DNA of 64,000 bases from Candidatus Eiseniibacteriota bacterium (lineage in GTDB: Bacteria > Eisenbacteria > RBG-16-71-46 > CAIMUX01 > WJJG01): positions 1 to 64,000 of the forward strand of contig JAGMBO010000002.1 in the NCBI GenBank assembly GCA_023129715.1. The letters are read 5' to 3'. The notes beneath the pieces are model-generated. The model worked only from the letters and a program-made list of their open reading frames with translations. It had not been told where the DNA came from and searched no databases. The position numbers and the translations under genes were made by a program. This document shows, one piece after another, positions 27,401 to 37,916 of this stretch. The number at the start of each line of letters is the position of its first letter. Positions within the stretch are counted from its first letter, which is position 1.

Positions 27401-27717
27401 TGACCAACGAGCGCAGCTACAGCGACGGCGAGATCTTCCCCTGGGGTTTCAAGGCGCTGGGCCTGGGGCGCGTGGTCGGGATGCCGACCTTTGGGGCGGT
27501 GATCGGGACCAATGATGTCGAGCTGATCGACGGCACCGGTTTCCGCATCCCCGGCACCGGCTGGTACCGGCTGGATGGGCGTAACCTCGAGAACGACCCC
27601 GTCGAGCCCCACGTGCGCGTGCCCGACGTGCCCGAGGAGGCGCTCCGCGGGCGAGATGCGCAGATCGAGGCGGGCGTTGCCGAGTGCCTGCGGATGCTGG
27701 CGGAGGAGGCGCAGTAG
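24466..27717 (+). CDS. Tricorn-type serine protease (S41 family), secreted
   Basis: 1083 residues. The start MRSLDRCLSAL is preceded by AGAGGAG and opens a signal peptide ending near SVAQA. Residues ~30-600 form WD40/TolB-like propeller blades (HPDLSPDGSKIAFDWHGDLW, HPRWSFDGTEIAFTSDRYGN). A highly acidic Glu/Asp linker (~residues 560-590) precedes the C1/PDZ/C2 protease part. Catalytic motifs match tricorn: N-A-S-H (Ser/His ~763-764), Y-S-D-G-E (nucleophile Ser ~986 and Asp), and N-L-E-N-D (Glu ~1042), compared with S745/H746, S965/D966 and E1023 in Thermoplasma tricorn. A PDZ (VRVAEVLRRGPLDREG) lies between. It should degrade peptides in the periplasm. Confidence 0.92.
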   Translation: MRSLDRCLSALIGWGLCFLVLGASVAQAVPAVGARHPDLSPDGSKIAFDWHGDLWVVPREGGRAVSLTTHIAHDAHPRWSFDGTEIAFTSDRYGNQDVFVLTLADGRVDRLTHHSDWDRAYDWSPDGQTIYFGSWRESRQPLIYAVPRAGGRPVRVLADRAMNARVSPDGKWIAYVRGYTNWWRKGYRGPASRDLWVRALAGGTSRQITDWPGDDDQPMWSEDSRALFFQSERDDGTKNFYRQDLRFFESESAPGSADAREPTVGPTGPPVQLTRMIADGIRYLQTSRDGRWAVFEWRGGIYVAPAAGGEPREVAIDCPADQKENQVTHEVRDSGATEYAFSPGEEEVAFVVEGEVYVASVKEDELGDPMRITTTDAREQDLAWLDEHTLLLVSDRHGNDDIFLVRSTDQDEPRLSKSRYREAVRLTDSPETERRPQVSPDRETILYTRDTRFLWTMKPDGSHQRLLLDEPGILHNSWSPDSRYLAYSYTTLGYAEDIFVLDLASGEVVNVSNHPNDDFHPLWTGDGRRLSWASRTEEGLYHLRYAWLTWEEADKSEAQREREEEEEEEREEKSDDADGDGKGDGDDEEVPEVDIDWDGFVDRIRTVTTVRGYYWDYDQSPDGKHYALRTEVFDEMELWTVDWEGETLRRMTRGGADPRHMRWGEDDQTIRYISDGQIMAIVDEEGADPTRLGFSVELTVDAAARRMQKFHEAWRLLRDGFYDADFHGTDWEAVREKYAPLAARAVMTEDWNDVVREMIGELNASHLSVYRGPHPWRGNDETGMLGFVPDDSYTGPGVRVAEVLRRGPLDREGRRVESGEVILAIDGIEIAAGENYYPLLNHKVDKEVDLTVAENGRGKHRRVITVEPMSRGRVWNLLYEQWMDENRQMVAELSDRRLGYVHMAAMGNHNWDQFVEDLFSRAKDREGLILDIRNNNGGSIHDRVLTFLSRRPYIYSRSRADRDTTYDALWRWDGPIVLLTNERSYSDGEIFPWGFKALGLGRVVGMPTFGAVIGTNDVELIDGTGFRIPGTGWYRLDGRNLENDPVEPHVRVPDVPEEALRGRDAQIEAGVAECLRMLAEEAQ

Positions 27718-27838
27718 GTGCTGCCCGGACGAGGCGCTTGCCGGTGAGCTGGTGCTTGGGCGCCGGATGCCTCGTGGCAGTCGCCGGTCGCCAAAGGCTG
27801 GCCGCCGGGGACATCTCTGCACCGGTGCGCGAACTGGT

Positions 27839-28903
27839 TCATCCGTAATCCCTGACCGCCTCGAGAAACGCCGCGACATTCTTCCACGGGATGTCCGGCT
27901 CATCGATGTCGTAGGCGGGCGCCAGGATCAGCCCGGACCGTCCGAGGGTCGCGATCCGTTCCTCGACTTCCGCGCGGATCTCATCCGGAGTTGCGAAGCT
28001 GAAGGTCGTCTGGCGCCCGACGGTGCCCCACAGGGCGACCCGCGATCCGTACTGCTCGCGGATCTGCAGTGCATCCATGTACTCCGGCTGGATCGGATTG
28101 ATGGCATCCACGCCGATCTCGATCAGGCCCGCGATGATCGGCTCGAAGTAGCCGTCGCTGTGATAGAGCACGCGAAGCTCCGGGCGGACGGCCCGGGCTG
28201 CCGCGATGATCGCTGCCAGCCGGGGTTGCAGAAACTCCTGCCAGGTCCGCGGACTGATCATCATTGTTCCCGGCATGCCGACGTCGTCGTCGAGGGCGAG
28301 GACATCGATGCCCGCTCGAGCGAGCGTCTCGGCGTTGCGGCACGCCAGATCGGTCAGACGGTCAAGTAGGAAATGGGCCCAAGCCGGGCGCCGGGCCAGG
28401 TCGATCAGGAAGTTCTCCAGTCCCCGCAATCGCCAGGCGGTCTCGAAGAGTTCCCCACCCAAGTGCGGGAGATTGCCCCCGGCGGCGAGCCCGCGGGCGT
28501 GCAGCGCCCCAACCTGGCGGCGCACTTCCTGCGTGTCGCGCGGAGTGGATGCGTCGGGGAAGGGGAAGCGGCGCAGATCATCGAGCGTGCGGGCGTCGGC
28601 CAGGGGATTGCGCTGCTGATCGTCGGCTGGGCGATAGTCCCAGCGGGCATAGGTGGCAACTTGCGTAGGAGAGCCGATCCGCGAATCGCCATCATAGGGC
28701 AGGCTCCGCCGGATGAAGGCATCCTCTTCCGGGGATGGAGAGAAACGCACGAAGCGGATGTCGACGCAGCCGGCGAGCTGGCCGACGCTGGCGTCCCGCG
28801 GGGCGAGTTCATCGAGATCCACCCGGTAGAATCCCAGCGCGCAGGCGACCCGGTCGGGGGGAGCGCCGCCGAGGGCAGTGAGGATTCGCTCGCGTGAGGT
28901 CAT
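27839..28903 (-). CDS. Uroporphyrinogen-decarboxylase-family protein
   Basis: 354 residues from ATG 28903 (GGAGGT five bases upstream). URO-D-type TIM-barrel motifs are visible: MTSRERILTALGGAPPDRVA, LALDDDVGMPGTMMISPRTW, VLYHSDGYFEPIIAGLIEIG, VDAINPIQPEYMDALQI, and ALWGTVGRQTTFSFATPDEI. The D-x-x-N-P-x-Q and H-S-D-G motifs are those of the HemE/MtaA/CmuA superfamily. The absence of other heme genes and the early divergence from HemE suggest a methyltransferase-like or catabolic decarboxylase rather than HemE. Substrate unknown. Confidence 0.8.
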   Translation of the reverse strand: MTSRERILTALGGAPPDRVACALGFYRVDLDELAPRDASVGQLAGCVDIRFVRFSPSPEEDAFIRRSLPYDGDSRIGSPTQVATYARWDYRPADDQQRNPLADARTLDDLRRFPFPDASTPRDTQEVRRQVGALHARGLAAGGNLPHLGGELFETAWRLRGLENFLIDLARRPAWAHFLLDRLTDLACRNAETLARAGIDVLALDDDVGMPGTMMISPRTWQEFLQPRLAAIIAAARAVRPELRVLYHSDGYFEPIIAGLIEIGVDAINPIQPEYMDALQIREQYGSRVALWGTVGRQTTFSFATPDEIRAEVEERIATLGRSGLILAPAYDIDEPDIPWKNVAAFLEAVRDYG

Positions 28904-28984
28904 CTCGACCTCCACCAAGTGCTGCCTCGGACGGTCGTACGGGATGGTGACGTGGGGGAGTATGGCGAGCCGAGCGTCGCGTGT

Positions 28985-29027
28985 CTCTATCAATAAGACG
29001 CGGGCGGTCGCAAGGACCGCCCGCGTC
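28985..29027 (-). terminator. Intrinsic terminator of gdhA
   Basis: A perfect 13-bp stem (GACGCGGGCGGTC at 28997-29009 with GACCGCCCGCGTC at 29015-29027) closes a 5-nt loop. On the minus strand it is followed by TTATTG. It lies 65 bp beyond the gdhA stop and upstream of the UroD-like gene, so it should end the gdhA transcript. Confidence 0.9.
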
Positions 29028-29091
29028 GTTCGAGAGCGATTCATCAGCCGCGCCGCAAGAGATGTCCGGCGTGACCGAGATCCGTGAGACG

Positions 29092-30808
<1,717 letters not shown>

Positions 30809-31444
30809 GTGCGTTCGGCCAGCGAGAAGAGCAGTGCCCCCCCGTCGAGGACCTTGGTCCAATGCCCGGTGGTCTTGCTCCTGATTGCCTGCGTGTCGAT
30901 TGCTCTCGGGACGCTGGCGACCTCGACGGCGAAGGGGGGCGTGCCGCGCGTCGGGGGATGCCGCACCGTCGAGCGGGCCTACGGGCTTCCCGCCCTGACC
31001 GACTCCGTGGCCCACGCCGCGACCCAGGAATTGCTTGCCCCCGGGGCCCCTGAGCGTGAGCGGCCCCTCTGCCGGGCTCTGGGCGTGACCACCCCCCTCT
31101 TCGTGCAAGTCGGCGCGGTCGATTCGTTGGACGATCGGCTCTGGGCCTCGGTTGCCGGCCGGATCGGCGAGAAGCTCGCGGCGGACGGCGTGCACCTGGC
31201 AATGCGTAGCGGGCTGCGTCACACGACCGGCCCCTGCTTTCCGCCGTTCCATGTGGATCTGCGGGCGTGCGGCGATTCGGCGAGTGTCGCCGTTTTCCTG
31301 GATGAGTTGGACGGCCTTGCCTGGGAGGGCCTCCTGCCGGCGGACGATCACGGAGAGCGGGTTCTCTTCGTCAGTGCCGGGACGAGCCTGCAGCTGATGG
31401 ACCATGTCGTCCATCTGCGGCGGTATGGACAGCGGAAGGAGTAA
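30809..31444 (+). CDS. Unknown secreted protein
   Basis: 211 residues from a GTG start. A hydrophobic N-terminal segment (CPVVLLLIACVSIALGTLA) suggests export. I recognise no domain. Visible features are several Cys residues (GCRTVER, LCRAL, TGPCF, LRACG), which could form disulfides, and a helical N-terminal half. The next gene starts 9 bp after its stop, so the two probably form an operon and may act on the same substrate. The plus-strand coding reading is supported by codon bias and this spacing rather than by homology. Confidence 0.5.
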   Translation: MRSASEKSSAPPSRTLVQCPVVLLLIACVSIALGTLATSTAKGGVPRVGGCRTVERAYGLPALTDSVAHAATQELLAPGAPERERPLCRALGVTTPLFVQVGAVDSLDDRLWASVAGRIGEKLAADGVHLAMRSGLRHTTGPCFPPFHVDLRACGDSASVAVFLDELDGLAWEGLLPADDHGERVLFVSAGTSLQLMDHVVHLRRYGQRKE

Positions 31445-31453
31445 GCACGCGCA

Positions 31454-33565
31454 ATGTCGACCCCACGCGAATTCCGGCGTGAGTCCCAAACGGCCGGAAA
31501 GCTTCAGGCATGGCGCGGGCGGTCACTTGCCCTGGCCATGGTTGCCACCCTGGTGGCGGCGGGTTGCTCGGAGGATGACTCCCCGACCCGTTCCAATGGC
31601 AGCGATCCGGGACCCTTCACGATTGCCGATACATCCTCGGTGGCGCTCGAGCTGGGCGCGGGCGCGGCCTATTACGATTCCCTGGCCGACTTGACCTTCG
31701 TCTTCCCCAACGGGGCCGCGGGAACTCTGACCCGCGGCGAGCTGGTCGAGGCGCCCGCGCGCACCTGGCCGGGCGGACGCGGCCTCTACTTCTCCTATCG
31801 GGGGGACGACGAGGTCCAGCTTCAAGTCCCCTTCGAGGAAGGCGGCGCAACGGTCCTGCTCGCCTATGAGCGTCCTTTTGGCTCGTGGAGCCAGCGCGCC
31901 TGGCAGCGCTGGTTTGCCCTGCCGGTCGCCGACACGATTCGCGCACCCGGCGGGGACTCGCTGCGCATCTGGCTCGGACTGCCGAACGCGGACATCAAGA
32001 GCGATTGCGAGGGGAGCAGTGCTCACTGGCTCTTCTCTTTCCCCTCCGGCACCGGTTTCGCCGATTCCCTGGCCGCCGTGCAGGCTACGGCGCGCGCGTT
32101 CGTCGCGGCCTGGCTCGATTCGCTGGATGCGACGACACGGGCGGCGGTCGAGGCGCGCGTGGCGGACGAGCTGCCGCCCATCTTCTACCCCGACGGCAAC
32201 TACTACACGGGGTTCATGCGCATCTGCCCCACGGGCCGCATGGTTCCGCACGCGCGGATCGGGCTGCTTCCCGGTGCGACGCCCGGAACAGTCGCCCATC
32301 AGCTAGGGCACTACGCGATCCATCTGCTGGCGGGGGATGAGGCCTATGCGGCCATGGAAGATGAAATCACCTTCGACTCGGAGATCGGTGCCTTCCAGGT
32401 CGGGCGCGGTGGATTGATCGAGGACTACGCCCACTATCACGAGTACCTACTCACCGGCGCGATCACCGGCGCCGGTGACCCCCGCGCGCCGCAGGACTTT
32501 TTCCTGTCGGGCACGCCGGATCCGGCCGAGATCGATGTGCCTTCATTAGAAGGCTTCGGCGTGCTCTTCCTCGATGCCTTGACCCGCCGGGACTCGACTC
32601 GGGTGGGACTGACCGGCGCAGAGATGATCGTTCCACCTGTCGGGATCGACTACGCTCGGCTTGCCGCCGAGATTCTTACCGCGGGTGCCGCCGACATGAA
32701 CCAACTCCAGGCGAAGATCACGACCTACCTCCGGGGAGAAGGCCTGGATGACCGGCTGGCGCTCCTGGCGGCGTCCGCCGGCTGGGTCTACGCCGGGTAC
32801 GGGCGTGTCGTCAACGGTGTGGGCGGGCCGGTGACGGGTGCGAAACTGTGGGACCTCGTCTCGGTTGGGAATCGCCAGCATGCCATCGCGGCGATGGCGG
32901 CGACGACCGATGGGGCTGGGGAGTTCGACCTGCGCAATATCGCCGCGGGAAGCTCCATGCTTCACGTCGAGACGGCCAGTGATACGTTCGACATCGTTAC
33001 TTCCCGTTCGTGGATCCGTCCGACGGATGAGCGCCACAACTTGGGCGATCTGATGGCCTGGCTGACGCTGGATCGCTTCAATCGGCTTCAGTTCCAGTTC
33101 AAGCTCGACTTCGCCAGCGAGCCGGAAGACAGCGTTGCGGACGTGTCGGTGGTCTTCAACTCACCGATCCGATGCTCGAGTGCGAATTTCGAGCGGGATC
33201 GGATCTCGATCGATGAGCCCTACATTTTCTACTGCTCGCCGACGGCCAATCTGGAGGACTGTTGGGTTCTCGATTCTCTAGAGATCGCCTACTCGCTCGA
33301 GACGGGTTACATCGACGAGCTCCACGTCGGTTTGCGCAACCGGGCCCCGGAGACCACCCGTCTCTCGCTGAGCCTCGGCGGCACACTGCAGGTGCGCACC
33401 GTCGCGACATCGTCGGTCTACTTCGCCCAGCTCCGCTACGTTGCGGCCGAAGAGGTTTCCTCGCTGTTCGTGATCGACCTGGATGAGCCTGGGACCGGCG
33501 CCCACACAGAGGCCGATCTCCGCGGGAACCGGCAGTACCTGGAGATTCGAGCCTATCACGGGTGA
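31454..33565 (+). CDS. Large lipoprotein with HQLGH motif
   Basis: 703 residues. A long signal ends in a lipobox (V-A-A-G-C, Cys near residue 38) followed by acidic SEDDSPTRSNGSD, as in exported lipoproteins. Residues ~280-290 read GTVAHQLGHYAIHLLAGDEA: an HxxxHxxxH arrangement at the place a zinc-peptidase HExxH would sit, but with Gln in place of the catalytic Glu. A carboxypeptidase-regulatory-like domain follows (VVNGVGGPVTGAKLWDLVSV). The C-terminus is beta-rich. It could be an inactive or divergent gluzincin/metzincin-like protein; no family assigned. Cotranscribed with the preceding unknown gene. Confidence 0.6.
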   Translation: MSTPREFRRESQTAGKLQAWRGRSLALAMVATLVAAGCSEDDSPTRSNGSDPGPFTIADTSSVALELGAGAAYYDSLADLTFVFPNGAAGTLTRGELVEAPARTWPGGRGLYFSYRGDDEVQLQVPFEEGGATVLLAYERPFGSWSQRAWQRWFALPVADTIRAPGGDSLRIWLGLPNADIKSDCEGSSAHWLFSFPSGTGFADSLAAVQATARAFVAAWLDSLDATTRAAVEARVADELPPIFYPDGNYYTGFMRICPTGRMVPHARIGLLPGATPGTVAHQLGHYAIHLLAGDEAYAAMEDEITFDSEIGAFQVGRGGLIEDYAHYHEYLLTGAITGAGDPRAPQDFFLSGTPDPAEIDVPSLEGFGVLFLDALTRRDSTRVGLTGAEMIVPPVGIDYARLAAEILTAGAADMNQLQAKITTYLRGEGLDDRLALLAASAGWVYAGYGRVVNGVGGPVTGAKLWDLVSVGNRQHAIAAMAATTDGAGEFDLRNIAAGSSMLHVETASDTFDIVTSRSWIRPTDERHNLGDLMAWLTLDRFNRLQFQFKLDFASEPEDSVADVSVVFNSPIRCSSANFERDRISIDEPYIFYCSPTANLEDCWVLDSLEIAYSLETGYIDELHVGLRNRAPETTRLSLSLGGTLQVRTVATSSVYFAQLRYVAAEEVSSLFVIDLDEPGTGAHTEADLRGNRQYLEIRAYHG

Positions 33566-33669
33566 GGCAAGTAGCGACGGGACCCGGGGGGTCCCGCTGG
33601 GGCGCGCGAGCGGCGGCCTGCGGCCGGACGTTGACCACATCTCAACGGCGTGCCATCGATCACCTGCCG

Positions 33670-33731
33670 GCTGCGAAGCCATCCGTGACACAGGTTACCT
33701 GGAAGCAGCCCGTGCGGGTCAGGAAGGCATC
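33670..33731 (-). repeat. 62-bp inverted repeat, isolated copy
   Basis: The reverse complement of 43375-43436 with only two differences in 62 bp (seen by eye). Read on the minus strand it codes DAFLTRTGCFQVTCVTDGFA and then AGR followed by a stop, a fragment of the receiver domain of the HDOD protein. No intact gene surrounds it, so it is a gene fragment or mobile cassette. Confidence 0.85.
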
Positions 33732-33806
33732 ACGATACGTGATCGGCCGCGACGCCCGCACCGGTCCGTGAGCGCCGCGGGATGCTCAGGCAACGCCCGG
33801 GAACCG

Positions 33807-34412
33807 CTAGTCGGGCGGAAAGTCTTCCAGGATCTCGCCCACGGCGGCGTGCAGCGCCTCGCCGGGCCGCATGTCCCGCATTGCCCCAACGCCTACACCG
33901 CGCCAGACCAGGTGCTGGCCGGCGGCATCGACGACATCGATGACCAGGGTGCCTTCCTTGTAGTGACGCACGTGGCCCGGACGGGCAACATAGACATGCC
34001 CCCGCCAGCCGACGCCGTAGATGGGCGGAACCACGTCCCTGCGGTTCTGCACCACTGTGTGGTACCCGATCAGCAGGTCGGGCTTCGCCTCGCCCCGCAC
34101 GGGCTGGAACCCCTTCTCGATCAGCGCGCCGCCGATCGCCTCCTGGAGGATGGCATGGTAGGCGGGATCTCGGATGATGCGCAGGTGGCGCGGCGGCGTG
34201 GCGCCCCGCAGCGGCTTGCCTCCCTCGCGGAGGAACTTGAACGTCGAGTATTCGGTGAAGTTGGCTTCGGGATCGGCGATCGTGTGCACGGCAACTCGGG
34301 AGCATCCGGAGCCGATCATGATCAGGACCATGAGAGTGGCGAGAATGCCGGCGAGGGGCCGCCCGACGGCCGACCGGCCGGCGACGGGGTTTCTGTGGGC
34401 GATACCGTGCAT
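33807..34412 (-). CDS. DUF4136-family lipoprotein
   Basis: 201 residues. A hydrophobic signal ends in a lipobox (L-I-M-I-G-S-G-C, Cys near residue 37). The mature protein shows the DUF4136 pattern: an N-terminal DPEANFTEYSTFKFL, HAILQEAIGGALIEKGFQPV, then PDLLIGYHTVVQNR and a C-terminal GTLVIDVVDAAGQHLVWRGV. These small periplasmic lipoproteins are widespread and of unknown function. Confidence 0.82.
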   Translation of the reverse strand: MHGIAHRNPVAGRSAVGRPLAGILATLMVLIMIGSGCSRVAVHTIADPEANFTEYSTFKFLREGGKPLRGATPPRHLRIIRDPAYHAILQEAIGGALIEKGFQPVRGEAKPDLLIGYHTVVQNRRDVVPPIYGVGWRGHVYVARPGHVRHYKEGTLVIDVVDAAGQHLVWRGVGVGAMRDMRPGEALHAAVGEILEDFPPD

Positions 34413-34687
34413 TCCTTGGCCTCCTTTCGGGAGAATCGCGTGCTCGGGAAATCACTCAACGCACCGGGGCGCTGGCGGCCTTCCCTTGCCGTATGGATCG
34501 GCTGTGCTAGCCTGCTCCTTGAAGCGGCTCGGCCGGGGACGTTCCGTGGGTGAGGGCGACCGCCGGTCGATCCAGAGTAGCGCGGATCGCCGTGGCGCGC
34601 GAGACCGCTGTCGGGGAGTGCAGTCGGAGAGGGTAACGAGCACTATCTCGGAGCGTTACGGATGTGCGCCGTGCGTGGGGGAAGCCA

Positions 34688-35548
34688 ATGGCGGTGAGTG
34701 ATTCCCGGCCGGCAATCGGGCTGACCTTGATGCTCGATCTCGCCCGCCATGGTGAGCATGTTGCACGCTATAGCATGAACCAGACCTTCTTTTCCTCGAT
34801 TCGCCGCGCGGGCGGGACCCCGGTTCCGCTCGCGCCGGGTGATCCTCAAGAGATGGCTCGCTATCTCCCGGGGGGAGCGGACGTGGTGGAAGGGCGCGGG
34901 TTCCTCGACGGGCTCTGTCTCACCGCGGGTGGGGATCTTGATCCGCGCCTCTTTGGTCAGCCCCGCAAGCCGGGCTGTGAGGAGCCCGATCGCGAGCGCG
35001 ACGAAATGGAGATTGAGCTGCTCGCGCGGGTCCGCGGGAGCGGTCTGCCCATTCTGGCCCTCTGCCGTGGCATCCAGGTTCTCAATGCCGCCTGGGGCGG
35101 TACGTTGATCCAGGACATCGCCCGTGAGCTTCCGGACGCCTTGGACCACAGTCATCACGAAGGGCGGCCGCGGGAGACGCTCGTCCACGAGATCCGTCTC
35201 TCCCCGGGATGTCTCTTACACGGCATCTTCGACACCGACCAGCGGCCCGTGAACAGCCTCCACCATCAGGCCATCGATCGTCTGGCGCCCGGCTTGGTGG
35301 CGACGGCCTGGGCTCCCGATGGGATCATCGAGGCGGTGGAGTTGGAGCCGGGAGCAGGCGCCGCGGGAAACTCCGACAGTGCAAGCGCAGGGCCGCGGCC
35401 GGAGGGGGGGGGCGGCGCGGCGCGCCGATTCCTGCTCGGCGTGCAATTCCACCCGGAAGACTTGCCCGATGACTCCGGCATGCAACGGATCTTCAGCACC
35501 TTCGTCGATGCCGCCCGTGCCTATCGGCTTCAACGGCAGGCGCGCTGA
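34688..35548 (+). CDS. Class-I glutamine-amidotransferase-like hydrolase (peptidase C26)
   Basis: 286 residues from ATG 34688 (GGGGGAAG upstream). The gamma-glutamyl-GABA hydrolase (PuuD-like) architecture is complete: RPAIGLTL, GGDLDPRLFGQ, ILALCRGIQVLNAAWGGTLI (nucleophile Cys ~125), NSLHHQAIDRLAPGL, and LGVQFHPED (His ~253, Glu). It hydrolyses a gamma-glutamyl amide or related substrate in the cytoplasm. A Gly-rich insert (~residues 225-240) separates the last two motifs. It is convergent with ispG, ending 1 bp apart. Confidence 0.88.
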   Translation: MAVSDSRPAIGLTLMLDLARHGEHVARYSMNQTFFSSIRRAGGTPVPLAPGDPQEMARYLPGGADVVEGRGFLDGLCLTAGGDLDPRLFGQPRKPGCEEPDRERDEMEIELLARVRGSGLPILALCRGIQVLNAAWGGTLIQDIARELPDALDHSHHEGRPRETLVHEIRLSPGCLLHGIFDTDQRPVNSLHHQAIDRLAPGLVATAWAPDGIIEAVELEPGAGAAGNSDSASAGPRPEGGGGAARRFLLGVQFHPEDLPDDSGMQRIFSTFVDAARAYRLQRQAR

Positions 35549-35549
35549 G

Positions 35550-37916
35550 TTACGGAGTTCTGGCGGGATCGTCACCGTTGATTGGGATCAGCCCCCGATC
35601 GCGCAACAGAGCCAGCAATGCGCTGTCGGCCGCCTCGGGCGTCAAGTCCCGCTGCGCGCGGCGGCGTCCAACATAGAGGTCGACGGTCTGGGGCCCCGCG
35701 CCGACGTATCCGAAATCGGCATCCGCCATCTCGCCGGGACCGTTGACCGAACATCCCATGACGGCGATCTTGACCGCGGGGAGATGCCCCAGCTTGCTCT
35801 TCAGCCGGCGCACGGTGCTCTCCAGGTCGAAGTGCAAGCGGCCGCACCCGGGGCAGGAGATGAACTCGACGTGCGAGAGACGCCGGCGCGTCGCTTGCAG
35901 GATCTCGCGGGTGATCTGCAATCCCGCGGCGGTCTCCGTCGTCAACGACGGCGGCGGAGCCTCCGTCAACGACGGTGGCGAGGCCTCCGTGGGCGACGGC
36001 GGTGAGGCCTCCGTGAGCGACGGCGGCGAGGCCTCCCTGAACGGTGACGGTGGGGTCCCACGAGACATCGCTGGCGGGATCATCACTGCATCGGCGAGGT
36101 GATCGAGCAGGAGCGCCCCGAGGCCAAGCACGGCTTCCCAGCGGTCGGCGGGGAGTCGCGCGATCAGAAGCGGCCGTTGTGCCTGCTCGGGATCCTGCTC
36201 GCAGCTTGTCCAGAGGGCGAGGGCCAAGGCGCGTCCTCCGGCGACGAGGTTTTTCCCCTCCCACGAGAAGGCGGGCTCCTTCCACCCGGCTGCAAGGCTC
36301 AGCTGCCGCAGCCGGCGGGCAGCCTGCGCCCAGGCGGTCAGAGCGCGGTCGATGCTCTCGCCCGCCCCGGGAGCGGCGTCATCTGAGCGTGCGGCCGCAT
36401 CGGGCACGCGCAGATGCCAGCGGAGGAGGCCAGAGGGGGAGGAACCGTCCGCGCCCCCGGTGAGCCGGGAGGCGAGCAGCTCGAGGAAATGGGTCAGCGC
36501 CTTCTCCGGCAGGGCCGCGGGGCTCAGCGCCGGCGTCGGGGTCTCGGTCCTCGCAGGGGCCGAGCCGTCTCGAGAGAGTAGGGAGGCCCGACCTTCCCCA
36601 GGGACGTGCAGCACGAGGCCATCGATCGCACCGAGCAGTTCGCCGGAGAGGAATCCCTCCGCTTCCGCCAGGCGACTCCGATCGGCATTGGGTGCCTGCC
36701 AGAGTTCCTGCCAGAAGGGCTGCCGTTGATCGACCGCCAGCCAGATGGGTACCGCGGCGGGCAGCCCCTCGCGCAGGCGAAGCCATCGATCGTGCAGCGC
36801 GCGCCCCGCGGCCCCATCGGCGATCACCGGAGGATGCAGGACCAGCGACTCGATGGGGGGCTCGTGGCGCCGCCCGATCTCCAGAGCCGCGAGGCACTCG
36901 TCCGGGCCGCGAGGAGAAGGCGGGGTGCTGACCAGTTCGATCCTCGGCGGATGAGTTCCTCCCAAGGGAATCCCGCGCCACGACGTCGCCGGCGGATCCG
37001 GCCGAGACGGGGTTTTGCCGCCGCTAGGCTGCGCGGCGTCCCCCGTGCTCCGCACTTCGCGGCCATCGGCGTTCGCGCTGCCGACGTTCGCGCTGCCGAC
37101 CCCGCCGAGTCGTTCGACGGCGGCGAGGATCTCGCGGCAGACCGGGATCTCACCGGCCGGGTGCCCGGTCAGGCTGACACGGATCGTATCGCCGATGCCA
37201 TCGAGCAACAGGGTGCCGATGCCGACCGCGCTGCGCAAAGCCCCCTCGTCACCTTCCCCTGCCTCGGTGACCCCGAGGTGAATCGGCATCCGCAGGCCGG
37301 TCGCTTCCATTCGCGCCGCGATCAGCCGGTTGGCGGCGACCATGATCGCCGGGTTCGACGCCTTCAGCGAGACCAGGACGCGCGTGAAGCCGTGGGCGCG
37401 ACAGATCTCGAGGTAGTCGAGGGCCGAGACGGCCATGGCCGTCGGGCCATGCCCGTGGAGCGCGGTGACGTAAGGGGCCAGGGAGCCGTGATTGACTCCG
37501 ATGCGCAGGGCGGTTGCGTAGCGATTCAGTTCATCGAGCAAGGCTGGAAGACGGCGGCGGACCTCCTCCTCGCTGGAGGCGAAGTTGCCCGGATTGATCC
37601 TTACCTTGGCGACGTGGGGTGCGGCATCGAAGGCGATCCGGGGATCGAAGTGGACATCGGCGATCAGGGCGACGGAGGGCGCCCGGGCGTTCAGTCGCTC
37701 ACGCAGCGGTGCCAAGGCCTTGGCCGCACGGCGCGAGGGAACCGCCAGGCGGATCAGGCGGCAGCCCGCCTCGGCAAGCGCCTCGATCTGTGCACAGCTG
37801 CCCTCGAGGTCGGCCGGGTCGGTGGTCGTCATCGACTGGATGACGATCGGATAGTCACCGCCGACGACGATATCGCCGACCTGGACGGGATCGCTGATCC
37901 GCCGCCTGGCAACCAC
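35550..37916 (-). CDS. ispG: 4-hydroxy-3-methylbut-2-enyl-diphosphate synthase, three-domain type
   Basis: About 788 residues. It reduces MEcPP to HMBPP in the MEP isoprenoid pathway, using a [4Fe-4S] cluster. The N-terminal TIM barrel shows PIVIQSMTTTDPADLEGSCA, ALIADVHFDPRIAFDA and VRINPGNF. The C-terminal iron-sulfur domain has I-S-C-P-G-C-G-R (~688) and M-G-C-S-V-N-G-P-G-E (~720), giving the three Cys and one Glu ligands. Between them is the large inserted A* domain of plant, Chlamydia and FCB-type IspG. A GTG at 37916 is chosen because GGGAGG lies just upstream of it; ATG 37943 is possible. Four 8-residue Pro/Ser-rich repeats sit in the linker. Confidence 0.93.
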   Translation of the reverse strand: MVARRRISDPVQVGDIVVGGDYPIVIQSMTTTDPADLEGSCAQIEALAEAGCRLIRLAVPSRRAAKALAPLRERLNARAPSVALIADVHFDPRIAFDAAPHVAKVRINPGNFASSEEEVRRRLPALLDELNRYATALRIGVNHGSLAPYVTALHGHGPTAMAVSALDYLEICRAHGFTRVLVSLKASNPAIMVAANRLIAARMEATGLRMPIHLGVTEAGEGDEGALRSAVGIGTLLLDGIGDTIRVSLTGHPAGEIPVCREILAAVERLGGVGSANVGSANADGREVRSTGDAAQPSGGKTPSRPDPPATSWRGIPLGGTHPPRIELVSTPPSPRGPDECLAALEIGRRHEPPIESLVLHPPVIADGAAGRALHDRWLRLREGLPAAVPIWLAVDQRQPFWQELWQAPNADRSRLAEAEGFLSGELLGAIDGLVLHVPGEGRASLLSRDGSAPARTETPTPALSPAALPEKALTHFLELLASRLTGGADGSSPSGLLRWHLRVPDAAARSDDAAPGAGESIDRALTAWAQAARRLRQLSLAAGWKEPAFSWEGKNLVAGGRALALALWTSCEQDPEQAQRPLLIARLPADRWEAVLGLGALLLDHLADAVMIPPAMSRGTPPSPFREASPPSLTEASPPSPTEASPPSLTEAPPPSLTTETAAGLQITREILQATRRRLSHVEFISCPGCGRLHFDLESTVRRLKSKLGHLPAVKIAVMGCSVNGPGEMADADFGYVGAGPQTVDLYVGRRRAQRDLTPEAADSALLALLRDRGLIPINGDDPARTP
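35941..36036 (-). repeat. 24-bp in-frame tandem repeat (4 copies) in ispG
   Basis: Four 24-bp units close to GTCAACGACGGTGGCGAGGC (plus CTCC) code for the eight-residue repeats S-P-P-S-L-T-E-A in the linker before the Fe-S domain. The period preserves the frame. Confidence 0.85.
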
